This document shows positions 10,556 through 20,133 of a stretch of 64,000 bases of DNA, piece after piece. A program made the position numbers and the translations under genes. Under the pieces are notes generated by a model. That model saw only the letters and a program-made list of their open reading frames with translations, was not told the DNA's origin and did not search any database. Origin of the DNA: Ferribacterium limneticum (GTDB taxonomy: Bacteria; Pseudomonadota; Gammaproteobacteria; Burkholderiales; Rhodocyclaceae); the NCBI RefSeq assembly GCF_020510565.1, contig NZ_CP075189.1:1053501-1117500 (forward strand), given 5' to 3'. Numbering within the stretch: position 1 is the stretch's first letter; every line of letters starts with the position of its first letter.

Positions 10556-10984
10556 GTGAAACATCCCTTCCGACACCTTGGTGCTGTTGCCGCAGCCCTT
10601 TTCATTTGTACGGCCGCGCCACAGGTTTTCGCTCACGGCGACGTTGTCCCGCAGGCCGTCGATACGACCGGTCTGAAAAACGTGGGCCCCGATTTCCTGG
10701 CGAGCAATCCTTTCCGCAAGGATAAGACCGCAATTCGCATCGGAGATTCCGCCTATAACCAGAACTGTGCCCGTTGCCACGGCCTGGGCGCCATCTCCGG
10801 CGGCATCGCCCCGGATCTGCGCTACCTGCCGCTCGGCGACGAAGGCGACGAAGTTTTCCTGCAGCGTATCCGCAAGGGTGCCGTGCGCGACGGCCGTGTT
10901 TACATGCCGCCGTTCGAAGGTACACTGAGTCAGGAGGCCATGTGGGCCATCCGTACCTGGCTGGAAACTGTCCATGAAGAATGA
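10556..10984 (+). CDS. PedF-type periplasmic cytochrome c, PQQ alcohol oxidation
   Basis: This 142-residue monohaem cytochrome has a signal peptide ending VFA (residue 26), haem motif CARCHG and a distal Met in YMPPFEG. It resembles the cytochrome c-550 PedF family that takes electrons from PQQ-dependent alcohol dehydrogenases. The GTG start follows AAGGAG at ideal spacing. Its end overlaps the next gene by 11 bases. A second paralogue lies at 30735 and shares the N-P-[FY]-R...YNQ-CARCHG framework, so both probably serve the two dehydrogenases in this window. Confidence 0.82.
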   Translation: MKHPFRHLGAVAAALFICTAAPQVFAHGDVVPQAVDTTGLKNVGPDFLASNPFRKDKTAIRIGDSAYNQNCARCHGLGAISGGIAPDLRYLPLGDEGDEVFLQRIRKGAVRDGRVYMPPFEGTLSQEAMWAIRTWLETVHEE

Positions 10985-11822
10985 TCGTCGTCTCTGGTTG
11001 AAAGCGCTTGCCGCGCTGCCCATGGCTGCCGCTTTGCCGGCCATGGCTGATGGCCTCGAAACGATCCGCCAGCGCGGTCGTCTGCGCGTCGCGGTCTATA
11101 ACGACTTCCCGCCGTATTCGATGGCTGGCGGCAAGGGCATCGACGCCGACGTGGCCCGGGCCATTGCCGCCAAGCTCGGTTTGACGGCTGAAGTCGTCGG
11201 CTACAACGCCGACGAGGACATGAACGACGACCTGCGCAACATGGTCTGGAAAGGCCACTACCTGGGCACCCAGCCGTCGGACGTCATGATGCACGTGCCG
11301 GTCGACGAGTATCTGGCGCGTTCCAACGACAAGGTTCGCATCTTCGGTGCCTACCACGTCGAAACGCTGGCCCTGGCGCGCAATCCGGAGCGCGTGCCGA
11401 AGCCCTTGTCCGGCTCGGCGGCTGTTGCGCTGGAAATCTTCACGCGCGAGAAGATTGGTGTCGAAACCGCTTCGCTGGCCGATTCCTTCCTGCTCGGCGT
11501 GCTGAACGGCCGTCTGCGTGAAAACGTCGTGCATTACAAGACCGTGGCCGAAGCCGCCAAGGGCATGGCCGAGGGCAAGGTGGCTGCCGTTCTGGCACCG
11601 CGTGCCGAGCTCGAAGCTGCGACCAAGGGGCAGGGCAATCTCGTTCTCGAAAGCCCGAAATTCGCCGAACTGAAAATCGATAGCTGGCCGCTCGGCATGG
11701 CCGTCAAGGTCGAGGATCAGGCCCTGGCCGAAGCCATCGGCGGGGCGTTGGCGAGTTTACGGAATGACGGCACGATTGCCGACATCTTCAAGCGCCACGG
11801 CATTTCCCATCAGGCGGTCTGA
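10974..11822 (+). CDS. periplasmic solute-binding protein associated with quinoprotein dehydrogenases
   Basis: The product is 282 residues with an RR-containing signal sequence and a type-3 periplasmic binding fold (GRLRVAVYNDFPPYS near residue 35, later GVETASLADSF and DGTIADIFKRHG). Such proteins are regularly found with methanol and ethanol quinoproteins (MoxJ/XoxJ-like), where they are thought to help maturation rather than transport. No ABC permease or ATPase is nearby, which supports that reading. The GVETASLADSF region corresponds to the second lobe. It overlaps the cytochrome gene and is 2 bases from the next gene. Confidence 0.78.
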   Translation: MKNDRRLWLKALAALPMAAALPAMADGLETIRQRGRLRVAVYNDFPPYSMAGGKGIDADVARAIAAKLGLTAEVVGYNADEDMNDDLRNMVWKGHYLGTQPSDVMMHVPVDEYLARSNDKVRIFGAYHVETLALARNPERVPKPLSGSAAVALEIFTREKIGVETASLADSFLLGVLNGRLRENVVHYKTVAEAAKGMAEGKVAAVLAPRAELEAATKGQGNLVLESPKFAELKIDSWPLGMAVKVEDQALAEAIGGALASLRNDGTIADIFKRHGISHQAV

Positions 11823-11824
11823 GC

Positions 11825-12769
11825 ATGACTCGGCGCTTGTCGAAACGCCTGCTGGCCGTGCTGATGGCGGCTTTTTGCGGGGCTGCGCTGGCCGCGCCAT
11901 TGGCCTATGTGCCCAATGAAAAATCGGCCACGATCAGCGTCATCGATACGGCTACCGACCAACGCCTCAGCGACATTCCGGCCGGCCAGCGGCCGCGCGG
12001 TATCGCTGCCGGCGACGGGCGCCTGTACCTGACTGATGGCAAGACGGGCAGCCTGCTCATCGTCGATACCGTTGCCGGCAAGCTGCTCAAGACCGTGCCG
12101 GTTGGCGATTCGCCGGAAGGCGTCAGCCTCTCGGCTGACGGCAAGCTGCTCGCCGTCGCGGTCGAGGATGACAACAGCGTCGTCCTGCTCAGCGCGCCGC
12201 AGGGCAAGGAGCTGGCGCGCATCAAGGTGCATGGCAAGAACCCGGAGCACGCCGTGTTCAGCCCCGACGGCCGCTGGCTCTATGTCAGCGCCGAAGAGGC
12301 CGAGCAGGTCGATGTGATCGACGTCAAGGCACGCCAGCAGGTGGCCAGCATCCCGGTCGGCAAGCGGCCGCGCGGCATTGGCTTCCTGGCCGACGGCAGC
12401 CGCGCCTATGTCGCCAGCGAAATCGTCGGCAAGGTCTACGCCATCGATGTCGCCGAGCGCCGTGTCGTCGCCGAGATCACCGCCGGCCAGTATCCGAACG
12501 GGATCGCCGTACATCCGGACGGCAAGCGGGTCTTCGTCTCCAATGGTCGCGATCCGTCGGTGATGGCCATCGATGTTGCCAGCAACACCGTCGTGGCCAC
12601 CGTTGAAGTCGGCAAACGCCCGTGGAACATGGCGATCACGCCCGACGGCACCAAGCTCTACGTGGCCAATGGCCGCTCCGGCACGGTGTCCGTCATTGAC
12701 ACCGCCAGCTACAAGAAGCTGGCGGACATCGCAGTCGGCGAACTGCCTTGGGGCGTCAGCATTCGATGA
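11825..12769 (+). CDS. YVTN-type beta-propeller protein of PQQ-linked catabolism
   Basis: The product is 314 residues with a signal peptide (cleavage near ALA-AP, residue 24), followed by about seven repeats of roughly 40 residues with the pattern VIDTAT-x-IPAGQRPRGIA, ending in a propeller-closing repeat. It matches the PQQ-dependent-catabolism-associated beta-propeller family. The molecular role is unknown; such proteins co-occur with quinoprotein dehydrogenases and may bind or scaffold them in the periplasm. The stop overlaps the start of the cytochrome b561 gene (ATGA). Confidence 0.82.
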   Translation: MTRRLSKRLLAVLMAAFCGAALAAPLAYVPNEKSATISVIDTATDQRLSDIPAGQRPRGIAAGDGRLYLTDGKTGSLLIVDTVAGKLLKTVPVGDSPEGVSLSADGKLLAVAVEDDNSVVLLSAPQGKELARIKVHGKNPEHAVFSPDGRWLYVSAEEAEQVDVIDVKARQQVASIPVGKRPRGIGFLADGSRAYVASEIVGKVYAIDVAERRVVAEITAGQYPNGIAVHPDGKRVFVSNGRDPSVMAIDVASNTVVATVEVGKRPWNMAITPDGTKLYVANGRSGTVSVIDTASYKKLADIAVGELPWGVSIR

Positions 12770-13299
12770 ACGGCCAGCGCTACACGCTGCCGGCCATCGC
12801 GCTGCACTGGGCGCAGGCCGTCGTCGTCATCTGGCTGCTCTGGCTGGGTTGGACGATGATCGACCTGCCGAAGGGCGCCGAACGCAGCGCCGCCTACGGT
12901 CTGCACAAATCGCTCGGCCTGCTCGCGCTGTTGCTCATCGTCATCCGCCTCGCCTGGCGCCGCGGGAACCCCGCCCCCAGGCTGCTGGCCACCGGCTGGG
13001 AAGCCAAACTCGCCACGGCTGTGCATCACATGCTCTACGCCATGCTCTTCATGGCGCCGCTGGCCGGTTACCTCGCCTCGTCCTTCACGCCTTACGCCAT
13101 CAAGTTCTTCGGCATCGAACTGCCCAAGCTCGGCTGGCCCGACGAGGCGCTCAATGGCGTTTTCAAGCTGGCCCACGTCGCCTTCGTCTGGGGGCTCGCC
13201 GGCCTGATCGCCCTGCATGTCGCCGGCGCCCTCAAGCATGCTCTCCTGCGCGATGGCACCATGCGCCGTATGTTGCCCGGCGGGCTGTTCAAAAACTGA
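12766..13299 (+). CDS. cytochrome b561-family membrane protein
   Basis: The 177-residue product has four membrane helices and paired His ligands in IALHWAQAVVV, LHKSLGLLAL, VHHMLYAML and IALHVAGALKHALL, as in bacterial cytochrome b561. It probably moves electrons between the quinone pool and periplasmic cytochromes, closing the electron path of the PQQ dehydrogenases. It is the last gene of the operon beginning at 10556. The start overlaps the propeller gene by four bases. Confidence 0.88.
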   Translation: MNGQRYTLPAIALHWAQAVVVIWLLWLGWTMIDLPKGAERSAAYGLHKSLGLLALLLIVIRLAWRRGNPAPRLLATGWEAKLATAVHHMLYAMLFMAPLAGYLASSFTPYAIKFFGIELPKLGWPDEALNGVFKLAHVAFVWGLAGLIALHVAGALKHALLRDGTMRRMLPGGLFKN

Positions 13300-13347
13300 A
13301 CAGCTGCTCCACGGCGGAGCAAAGTGCTCTGACCAAAGTAATAGGTA

Positions 13348-13386
13348 TTGCTACGGTCAACCGGAAAAAACGGCCAAAACTGAAAT
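13348..13386 (+). repeat. dispersed 40-bp element, copy 3
   Basis: TTGCTACGGTCAACCGG, six As, CGGCCAAAACTGAAAT. It lies 5 bases before the terminator that ends the b561 operon. Confidence 0.92.
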
Positions 13387-13391
13387 CAAAC

Positions 13392-13415
13392 GCCACCTTC
13401 GGGTGGCTTTTTTTT
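13392..13415 (+). terminator. intrinsic terminator of the cytochrome b561 operon
   Basis: A stem GCCACC-TTCG-GGTGGC is followed by a run of eight Ts. Confidence 0.85.
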
Positions 13416-13615
13416 GCGTGTCGCAGCGCACTGATGCGGCCTGAATACGCGTGCTATGCTGAAAATATGTTTTGGCTGTGTCGTCGTGGCTGGATAAACA
13501 GCCGTCGAATTCATTGAGACCGAGTGCGCGGATTTTCACCCTTCACCCTGCGTCTTGTTTTGCTGCCTGTTTCGGGCTGGCGCCCATCAATACTCGTCGA
13601 ATCGGGAACCTAGAC

Positions 13616-14107
13616 ATGAAACTTCACTCGCTATTGTTGCTCCTCATTTTGGCCGTGATCGCCGCTTTTGCTGCCCTGAACTGGAATGTCTTTCTGGCGC
13701 CCACCGAGTTATGGCTGGGCTTTACCTCGGTGCAAATGCCATTGGGCCTGCTCATGCTCGGGCTGCTGGCGCTGGTTACGGTGCTCTTCCTGATTTATGT
13801 CGTTTATCTGCAAGGTTCGGTTCTCCTTGAAGCCCGTCGCCATTCGCGCGCCTTGCAGACCAACAGGGAGCTTGCCGACAAGGCGGAGGCCTCACGCTTT
13901 ACCGAATTGCGCGCTTTTCTTGAAACGGAATCGACCCGGCAATCGACGCTGAACGGCGAAGCGAAAGCGGCGGTCCTTGCCAGAATCGATCAGCTTGAGC
14001 ATGATTTCCGCTCGTTCACCGAACAATCCGCAAATACGCTTGCCGCCTACATTGGCGAGCTGGAAGATCGACTGGAAAAAATCACCACGCTACCCCCTGT
14101 GCGCTAA
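13616..14107 (+). CDS. LapA-domain inner-membrane protein
   Basis: The 163-residue product has two N-terminal membrane helices: residues 3-22, containing ALNWNVFLAP, and about 38-62, containing LGLLMLGLLALVTVLFLIYVVYLQG. A long charged helical cytoplasmic tail follows. This matches the LapA/DUF1049 family (lipopolysaccharide-assembly-like), although this copy has a longer coiled tail than the usual 100-residue form. The ATG at 13616 starts the first helix; an upstream in-frame extension has no support. Function is inferred only from the family. Confidence 0.7.
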   Translation: MKLHSLLLLLILAVIAAFAALNWNVFLAPTELWLGFTSVQMPLGLLMLGLLALVTVLFLIYVVYLQGSVLLEARRHSRALQTNRELADKAEASRFTELRAFLETESTRQSTLNGEAKAAVLARIDQLEHDFRSFTEQSANTLAAYIGELEDRLEKITTLPPVR

Positions 14108-14152
14108 CCCGTTCGGCGCCGGGATGCGCAGACCTTCGCCAAAGGAGCACCA

Positions 14153-14836
14153 ATGTCAGAGCAAAACCTCCTCGGAAAACGGGTGCTGATCACCCAGGCC
14201 GACATGTTCATGGGGCCGGTGTTGTGCGACGTGTTTGCCCGGCATGGCGCCACGGTGATCGCCAATACCGCCTCGCTCGTCGATGTCGAGGCGCCGGCTG
14301 CCATCGTCGCTGACGCCGGGCGGGTTGATGTGCTTGTGGCCAATCTGGCTATTCCGGCGCCCGGCACGGCCGTCGCCGAGGTTTCCGAAGCGGAGTGGAA
14401 CGACACCTTCGCGGTGCTCGTCCATCCGTTGGCGCGCTTGTTCCGGGCTGTCTTGCCGGCGATGATCGCCCGCCGTTCGGGCAAGATTCTGCTCATGGGC
14501 AGCGCCGCGGCCCTGCGCGGCATGAAGGGGCGATCGACCTACAGCGCGGCGCGCGGCGCCCAGCTGGCCTACGTGCAGGCCGTCGGCGTCGAGGTCGCAC
14601 CGCACAATGTCCAGGTCAATGCCATCGCCCAGAATTTCGTTGAAAACCCGACCTATTTCCCGCCCGAAGTTCAGGCCGACCCGCGTTTTCAGGAACGTCT
14701 CAAGCGCGAAGTGCCGCTCGGGCGGCTGGTCAGTGCGGAAGAGGACGCCGAATTCGCCGCCTATTTGTGCAGCGATCTGGCCAATTGCTTTGTCGGCCAA
14801 GTGTTCCCCGTTTGCGGTGGCTGGGTCATGCGTTAG
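14153..14836 (+). CDS. halohydrin dehalogenase (SDR-related)
   Basis: These enzymes convert vicinal haloalcohols to epoxides and halide, and open epoxides with azide, cyanide or nitrite. The 227-residue SDR fold lacks a normal TGxxxGxG cofactor loop; instead Thr14-x4-Phe19-x-Gly21 fits the nucleophile-pocket signature T-x4-[FY]-x-G. The catalytic triad fits S-x12-Y-x3-R exactly (Ser117, Tyr130, Arg134), with Arg replacing the SDR Lys. I also see DVLVANLAIPAP, PTYFPPE and the C-terminal VCGGWVMR. AAAGGAGC precedes the ATG. It is a single-gene unit as far as I can see; the natural substrate is unknown. Confidence 0.85.
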   Translation: MSEQNLLGKRVLITQADMFMGPVLCDVFARHGATVIANTASLVDVEAPAAIVADAGRVDVLVANLAIPAPGTAVAEVSEAEWNDTFAVLVHPLARLFRAVLPAMIARRSGKILLMGSAAALRGMKGRSTYSAARGAQLAYVQAVGVEVAPHNVQVNAIAQNFVENPTYFPPEVQADPRFQERLKREVPLGRLVSAEEDAEFAAYLCSDLANCFVGQVFPVCGGWVMR

Positions 14837-14934
14837 CGCCCGCTGGATGGATGGCGCTCCGATCAGCCAGGTCTTGATTGAACCCGGAATCAGGTGATAC
14901 AAGCCTGAGTTAATCAGTTTTGCGGATCAGACTC

Positions 14935-15561
14935 ATGCGCTATCAGGGAAAAATAACAAGCTGGAAAGACGATCAGGGTTTTGGCTTCATCACGCCGAAT
15001 GGCGGGGGCGAGCCGGTCTTTCTGCACATCAAGGCCTTTGCCCGGCGCGGCCGGCGGCCGGTTGAGGGGCTGATCGTGACTTACGAGCACGCGACGGACG
15101 CCAAGGGCAGGGCGCGGGCGGAGCGTGTGGCGTTTGTCGAGTCGACTAAGTCGCGGGTTGCGGCTTCGGGCGGGAAAAGTTCTGGTCGCGGCTTGCCAAT
15201 GCTGGCCGTGCTGTTTTTTGTCTTTGTCGGCGCTGCTGCGCTGGCTGGCAAATTGCCGCTGGCAGTCGTCGGCCTGTACGCCGGGGCGAGTCTGCTGGCG
15301 TTTGTGGTCTATGCCTGGGACAAGTCGGCGGCGCAGGGTGGGCATTGGCGGACGGCGGAGAGCACCTTGCACATGATTGCCCTGTTCGGCGGCTGGCCGG
15401 GGGCGTTGCTGGCGCAGCGGGTGCTGCGCCACAAGTCGAGCAAGGCGTCGTTTCAGACGACGTTCTGGGCGACGGTGCTTATCAATTGCGGGGTGCTGGC
15501 TTGGTCGCTGACGGCCACGGGGGCCGGGGTGCTGCGCTCGGTTCTGGCCGGCGTGGCTTGA
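14935..15561 (+). CDS. cold-shock domain fused to a DUF1294 membrane domain
   Basis: This 208-residue fusion has two parts. Residues 1-65 form an OB-fold cold-shock domain (YQGKITSWKDDQGFGFI, then VFLHIKAF with the RNP motifs). Residues 85-205 hold about four membrane helices with the DUF1294 signature YAWDKSAA and FGGWPGALLAQ. The combination is widespread in proteobacteria; the role is unknown, possibly RNA binding at the membrane. The ATG at 14935 starts directly at the cold-shock domain. Confidence 0.85.
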   Translation: MRYQGKITSWKDDQGFGFITPNGGGEPVFLHIKAFARRGRRPVEGLIVTYEHATDAKGRARAERVAFVESTKSRVAASGGKSSGRGLPMLAVLFFVFVGAAALAGKLPLAVVGLYAGASLLAFVVYAWDKSAAQGGHWRTAESTLHMIALFGGWPGALLAQRVLRHKSSKASFQTTFWATVLINCGVLAWSLTATGAGVLRSVLAGVA

Positions 15562-15624
15562 GGGCGGGCTGGCACCGCAGGCGCATGGGTTGTTGCCCCG
15601 CCTGCGTCGTCAGCCCTCCGCTAT

Positions 15625-15891
15625 TCAGCGCGAATTCATCGCCTGTTCGCTTTGCAGGGCGGCCTTCAGATCGGTGATCAGGTCTTCGATGTTGCGCTGG
15701 GCATCGTAAAACTCCAGGTCGCCATCGTCGCTTTCAAGGACGACATTGGGTTCGTCGCCATGCAGCGGCACTTGCACATGCACGCCCTTGGTAAAGACGA
15801 TCATCCCGTCCTCGCGTTTCGACGGTTCGCTCAGGGCGGTGGGCGTAAATCCGAGCTTGTTGAGTTTTTCGGCTAAGGCTTGAGCGTTCAT
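15625..15891 (-). CDS. conserved hypothetical protein, 88 residues
   Basis: A small acidic protein beginning MNAQALAEKLNKLGF and containing KREDGMIVFTKGVHVQVPLHGDEPNVV, which suggests a mixed alpha/beta fold with no signal peptide or membrane helix. I do not recognise the family. It lies 50 bases downstream of the DUF3553 gene on the same strand and may be co-transcribed with it. The ATG is preceded by an AAAGGAAAAAC-type ribosome site. Confidence 0.65.
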   Translation of the reverse strand: MNAQALAEKLNKLGFTPTALSEPSKREDGMIVFTKGVHVQVPLHGDEPNVVLESDDGDLEFYDAQRNIEDLITDLKAALQSEQAMNSR

Positions 15892-15941
15892 GTTTTTCCT
15901 TTTCTGAGAGTGGGGCGCTGCGCCGGTGAAGGGCGGCCGGG

Positions 15942-16802
15942 TTATTTTTGGGCGACGGACCAGATGAAGGCTTGCACGTCGATCAGATCGCGCGGCATCA
16001 GGCCTTCTTCGAGCAGATTGGTGCGGACGTAGCTGTACAGCCGGGCGACTGCGTCGTAGGTCTTCCAGTTCGGCTCTGGCTTGTAGTTGATCCGCCAGCA
16101 CAGGGCCTTGGCAGCATTCTGGATGGCGGTCGGCTTGATGAAGGCGGATTGCTGCGGGTGGCGGATGAAGCTGAACAGCGTGGCGAACGGCCATTTGTTC
16201 AGTTCCAGGATGCCGAGCGTGCGCAGGAAGTGCTTGAAGCGCGCCTCTTCGCTTTCGGTCCCGTAGAGCAGCTCGACCAGGGCCAGCGAGAACAGTTTTT
16301 GGCAGGCCGGCAGTTCGAGGGCTTCGTGCAGCACCTTGCGCTCGCTCTTGGTCAGCAGGTTGGTGCTGGATTCGACGTGGCGGGCCCGATCGCAGACGGC
16401 GTTGAAGTCGCCATCGGCAATGAGTCGGGAAAGCTCGTCCTGGCCCAGCAACTGGGTGCACATCTTTTGCCCGCGCATGTTGGCCTCGCGCACGGATTTG
16501 ATGTAATCAGCGTCCTCGAAGCCGTTCGGGTATTTGGCCATGAAGCGTTCAATCGCCATCGGGATGGTGACAAAGTTGTCGCTGACAATTTGGGATGTCT
16601 CGAGCAGATTGTCGAGGAGGCGATGTTTCGAGGCGGCCCCTTCGGCTTTCTCGAGTTTGATGAATGACCGTGAAAGCCGCTTGCGGCCAGCGCCGACAAA
16701 AAATACATCGAGATTGTCGGGCGTTGCGCTGAGCACTTTGCCGAGACCCCATTCCTGCTGGTTGGGGTGCGTTACTCGATCACCTGTGGTTAGTGCGCTC
16801 AT
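15942..16802 (-). CDS. DUF3553 (Tudor/CarD-like) N-terminal domain protein
   Basis: The product has 286 residues. Residues 6-50 (GDRVTHPNQQEWGLGKVL, VFFVGAGRKRL) match DUF3553, a small beta-barrel related to the RNA-polymerase-interacting domain of CarD and Mfd. The remaining roughly 230 residues are helical and include LNKWPFATLFSFIRHPQQSAFIKP, a stretch I do not recognise. A DNA- or polymerase-associated role is possible but unproven. The promoter region upstream contains repeat copy 4. Confidence 0.65.
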   Translation of the reverse strand: MSALTTGDRVTHPNQQEWGLGKVLSATPDNLDVFFVGAGRKRLSRSFIKLEKAEGAASKHRLLDNLLETSQIVSDNFVTIPMAIERFMAKYPNGFEDADYIKSVREANMRGQKMCTQLLGQDELSRLIADGDFNAVCDRARHVESSTNLLTKSERKVLHEALELPACQKLFSLALVELLYGTESEEARFKHFLRTLGILELNKWPFATLFSFIRHPQQSAFIKPTAIQNAAKALCWRINYKPEPNWKTYDAVARLYSYVRTNLLEEGLMPRDLIDVQAFIWSVAQK

Positions 16803-17106
16803 GTTGCTCTCCGCTTCTTTTCACCGGAAAAAGCGGTCAATTTTAACATGGCCTCCGAAATCCGGACCCGGCAGTGCACTTTGTTGTGTATCCCGGCCCA
16901 TGTCGAGCCAAACGGACATTTGAATTTTGGCCGTTTTTTCCGGTCGACCGTGGCAGTCGTCCCGGATTGCAGCGGTGGGGGCGCTCGGCCGGCTGCGTGG
17001 CCGGCTCGGCGCCCCCTGGTTTGGCGTTCGATGGCCTGGGGCCAATGTTGTCAGGGAGTTGCTGTTCTCCCCTTTTTTGCGCCCGAAACCGGGCGCGGTA
17101 ATCGGT
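16803..17106. other. intergenic region with repeat copy 4 and two GC-rich hairpins
   Basis: Besides repeat copy 4, there is a long hairpin (GGGGGCGC 16977-16984 against GCGCCCCC 17009-17016, with an inner GGCC stem) and a second GCGCCCG-AAAC-CGGGCGC hairpin (17079-17096) just past the cytochrome c stop. Neither has a T-run on the strand of the cytochrome gene, so they are not canonical terminators. Confidence 0.5.
16918..16956 (-). repeat. dispersed 40-bp element, copy 4
   Basis: On the minus strand it reads CTGCCACGGTCGACCGG, six As, CGGCCAAAATTCAAAT. It lies in the upstream region of the DUF3553 gene. Confidence 0.9.
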
Positions 17107-17442
17107 TTATTCCAGCGCCAGAATCCACTGGACGGCGGCTTTGAGGTCGTCGTCGCTGATCTTGTCGGCCGGGTGGGGAATCATCGGGACCTGGCCCCAG
17201 TTGCCGGAGCCGCCGTGGCGGACTTTTTCGAAGAGGACGCCGGGCGCCTTGGCGTCGCCCTTGTATTTGGCGGCGACTTCCTTGTAGGGCGGGCCGACGC
17301 GCTTCTGGTCGACGGTGTGGCAGGCGACGCAGCGGGCTTTCTTGACGATGGCTTCGCCGTCGGCAGCCTGGGCCGGTGAGGTGGCGATGAAGAGGGCGGC
17401 TGCGAGCAGAGGCAGCAGGGTGGAGCTCAGTTGCTTGTTCAT
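17107..17442 (-). CDS. class I cytochrome c
   Basis: The 111-residue precursor has a signal peptide ending AQA (residue 26). The haem site is CVACH, and a Met ligand is likely in VPMIPHP. The KRVGPPYKEVAAKYKGD segment is typical of c551/c552-like electron carriers. It follows the aldehyde dehydrogenase and DUF779 genes on the same strand, so it may carry electrons in the same alcohol-oxidation pathway. It is 17 bases downstream of DUF779. Confidence 0.88.
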   Translation of the reverse strand: MNKQLSSTLLPLLAAALFIATSPAQAADGEAIVKKARCVACHTVDQKRVGPPYKEVAAKYKGDAKAPGVLFEKVRHGGSGNWGQVPMIPHPADKISDDDLKAAVQWILALE

Positions 17443-17459
17443 GTGAATGATTCCTTGAA

Positions 17460-17831
17460 TTAAACGAGGCCAGCCGCCTGCAATTCAGCCCATTCGGCAT
17501 CGGTGAACAGCCGTGAACGGGTGTGGAAAGCCTTGCCGGTATTGCCTTCGAGCGAGAAGGTGCCGCCCGATCCATCGATGACGTCGATGATCAGTTGCGT
17601 GTGCTTCCAGTATTCGTATTGCGAGGCGCTGATGTAGAAAGGCACGCCGCCGATGTCGCCGAGATGGACGTCGTAGGGGCCGATGGTGAGGTCGGTGGGC
17701 AGGTAGCAGTTGGCGGCGCTGTTGTCGCAACAGCCACCGGACTGGTGGAACATGAGTTCCGGGCCGTATTGCTGTTTCAGGAGTGCAATGAGTTCAAGCG
17801 TTGCCGGCGTACAAATGACACGGTCGACCAT
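17460..17831 (-). CDS. DUF779 protein, aldehyde-dehydrogenase partner
   Basis: The product has 123 residues with the Cys-rich segment HQSGGCCDNSAANCY near residues 33-48 and YISASQYEYWKHTQLIIDV later. DUF779 genes are almost always next to acetaldehyde or aldehyde dehydrogenase genes, as here (87 bases from exaC); the biochemical function is not established. The Cys/His content suggests metal or redox chemistry. The start is the ATG after GGAGAAAAAC. Confidence 0.85.
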   Translation of the reverse strand: MVDRVICTPATLELIALLKQQYGPELMFHQSGGCCDNSAANCYLPTDLTIGPYDVHLGDIGGVPFYISASQYEYWKHTQLIIDVIDGSGGTFSLEGNTGKAFHTRSRLFTDAEWAELQAAGLV

Positions 17832-17917
17832 GTTTTTCTCCTAAAAAAGGGGGGCGGTTGCCCGCCCCCAAGAGTTGCCCGCAAAACTGTATGCGGCCAG
17901 TGGAGGAGATGCCCGGT

Positions 17918-19438
<1,521 letters not shown>

Positions 19439-19552
19439 GGTTGTCTCCAGTGTTCTTGAATGAAGTTGCGAACGGGTAATTCAAAGGGCTAACTCGAAGC
19501 CGGCAGATTCGGTTGATTCCTGATGACCTGCCGTGACTCGTGCCATCTAATG

Positions 19553-19568
19553 TGCATGCCGTGTGCCA
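19553..19568 (-). promoter_or_regulatory. possible sigma-54 promoter of exaC
   Basis: On the minus strand it reads TGGCACACGGCATGCA. The invariant GG and GC are correctly spaced, but two flanking positions differ from TGGCACG-N4-TTGCA. It is weaker than the three other -24/-12 sites in the window. Confidence 0.4.
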
Positions 19569-19576
19569 GCCGTGCC

Positions 19577-19615
19577 ACTCCCACGGTCAACCGGAAAAAA
19601 TGGCGAAATTTCAAA
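19577..19615 (+). repeat. dispersed 40-bp element, copy 5
   Basis: ACTCCCACGGTCAACCGG, six As, TGGCGAAATTTCAAAG, located upstream of the exaC promoter candidate. Confidence 0.9.
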
Positions 19616-19650
19616 GACTTGTCGTGGCGCGCATGGCGGCTGTTACAGGC

Positions 19651-19704
19651 TGGAGCAGGTCGTGGCGTGATCAACTGCTCAACAGGTGTTCAACAATGGA
19701 GCAG
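19651..19704. promoter_or_regulatory. candidate activator-binding motifs upstream of exaC
   Basis: TGGAGCAG occurs at 19651-19658 and again at 19697-19704, with a related CTGCTCAA at 19675-19682. The sites are 83-140 bases upstream of the exaC -24/-12 candidate. The same 8-mer brackets the divergent lanthanide-type promoters near 34970-35021. Confidence 0.4.
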
Positions 19705-19815
19705 CCGGCGCAGGTAACACAAAAAGAGCGCGTCGGTTGCGCATCGGCATGCCTTGCCCCGAGGCGGCTGCAGGTATGATTGAGGCATCGGGGACACGAA
19801 GAAACGGGGAGACTG

Positions 19816-20115
19816 ATGTTTGTTGCAATCAGTAAATTCACCATCGCCAACGACATGGTGGATGAGGTACGTGCCGCCTTTCAGGCGCGTCCGCACCTGG
19901 TCGATGCCGAAGCGGGGTTTCTGCGCATGGAGGTCATGAGCCCGAGCGGGCTGCCGCGCGAAGTGTGGTTGCTGACCTACTGGCAGGACGAAGCCAGCTT
20001 CCGGGCCTGGCACAAGTCGCACAGCTATCAGAAGTCGCATCATGCGATTCCCAAAGGGCTCAAGCTGATCCCGGAGGACACCGAGTTGCGCTTCTTCGAA
20101 GTATTCGCCCACTGA
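19816..20115 (+). CDS. antibiotic-biosynthesis-monooxygenase (ABM) domain protein
   Basis: The 99-residue single-domain dimeric ferredoxin-like protein has FVAISKFTIANDM at the start and the ABM hallmark LLTYWQDEASFRAWHKS around residues 53-70. The family includes quinol-type monooxygenases and IsdG-like haem-degrading enzymes; this member cannot be assigned further. ATG 19816 follows GGGGAGACTG, a good ribosome site. It is 18 bases upstream of the B12-binding gene and likely shares its transcript. Confidence 0.75.
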   Translation: MFVAISKFTIANDMVDEVRAAFQARPHLVDAEAGFLRMEVMSPSGLPREVWLLTYWQDEASFRAWHKSHSYQKSHHAIPKGLKLIPEDTELRFFEVFAH

Positions 20116-20133
20116 TCCAGCGCGAGTCATCCG

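Larger units (their letters stand above)
13300..13615. other. intergenic region with hairpin, repeat copy 3 and terminator
   Basis: Immediately after the b561 stop is TGCTCC-N5-GGAGCA (13305-13321), a short hairpin. Repeat copy 3 and an intrinsic terminator follow. The rest (13416-13615) probably holds the promoter of the LapA-type gene. I see no RNA gene. Confidence 0.5.
19439..19815. other. divergent intergenic region: promoter, repeat copy 5, activator motifs
   Basis: The region between exaC (minus) and the ABM gene (plus) holds a weak -24/-12 promoter for exaC, one dispersed repeat and two TGGAGCAG motifs. No gene of its own was seen. Confidence 0.55.

Noticed and set aside
16821..16848. 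Sequence resembling the 3' half of the dispersed element (ACCGGAAAAAGCGG..)
   Set aside because: It lacks the ACGGTC core half; a decayed copy is possible, but chance similarity cannot be excluded.
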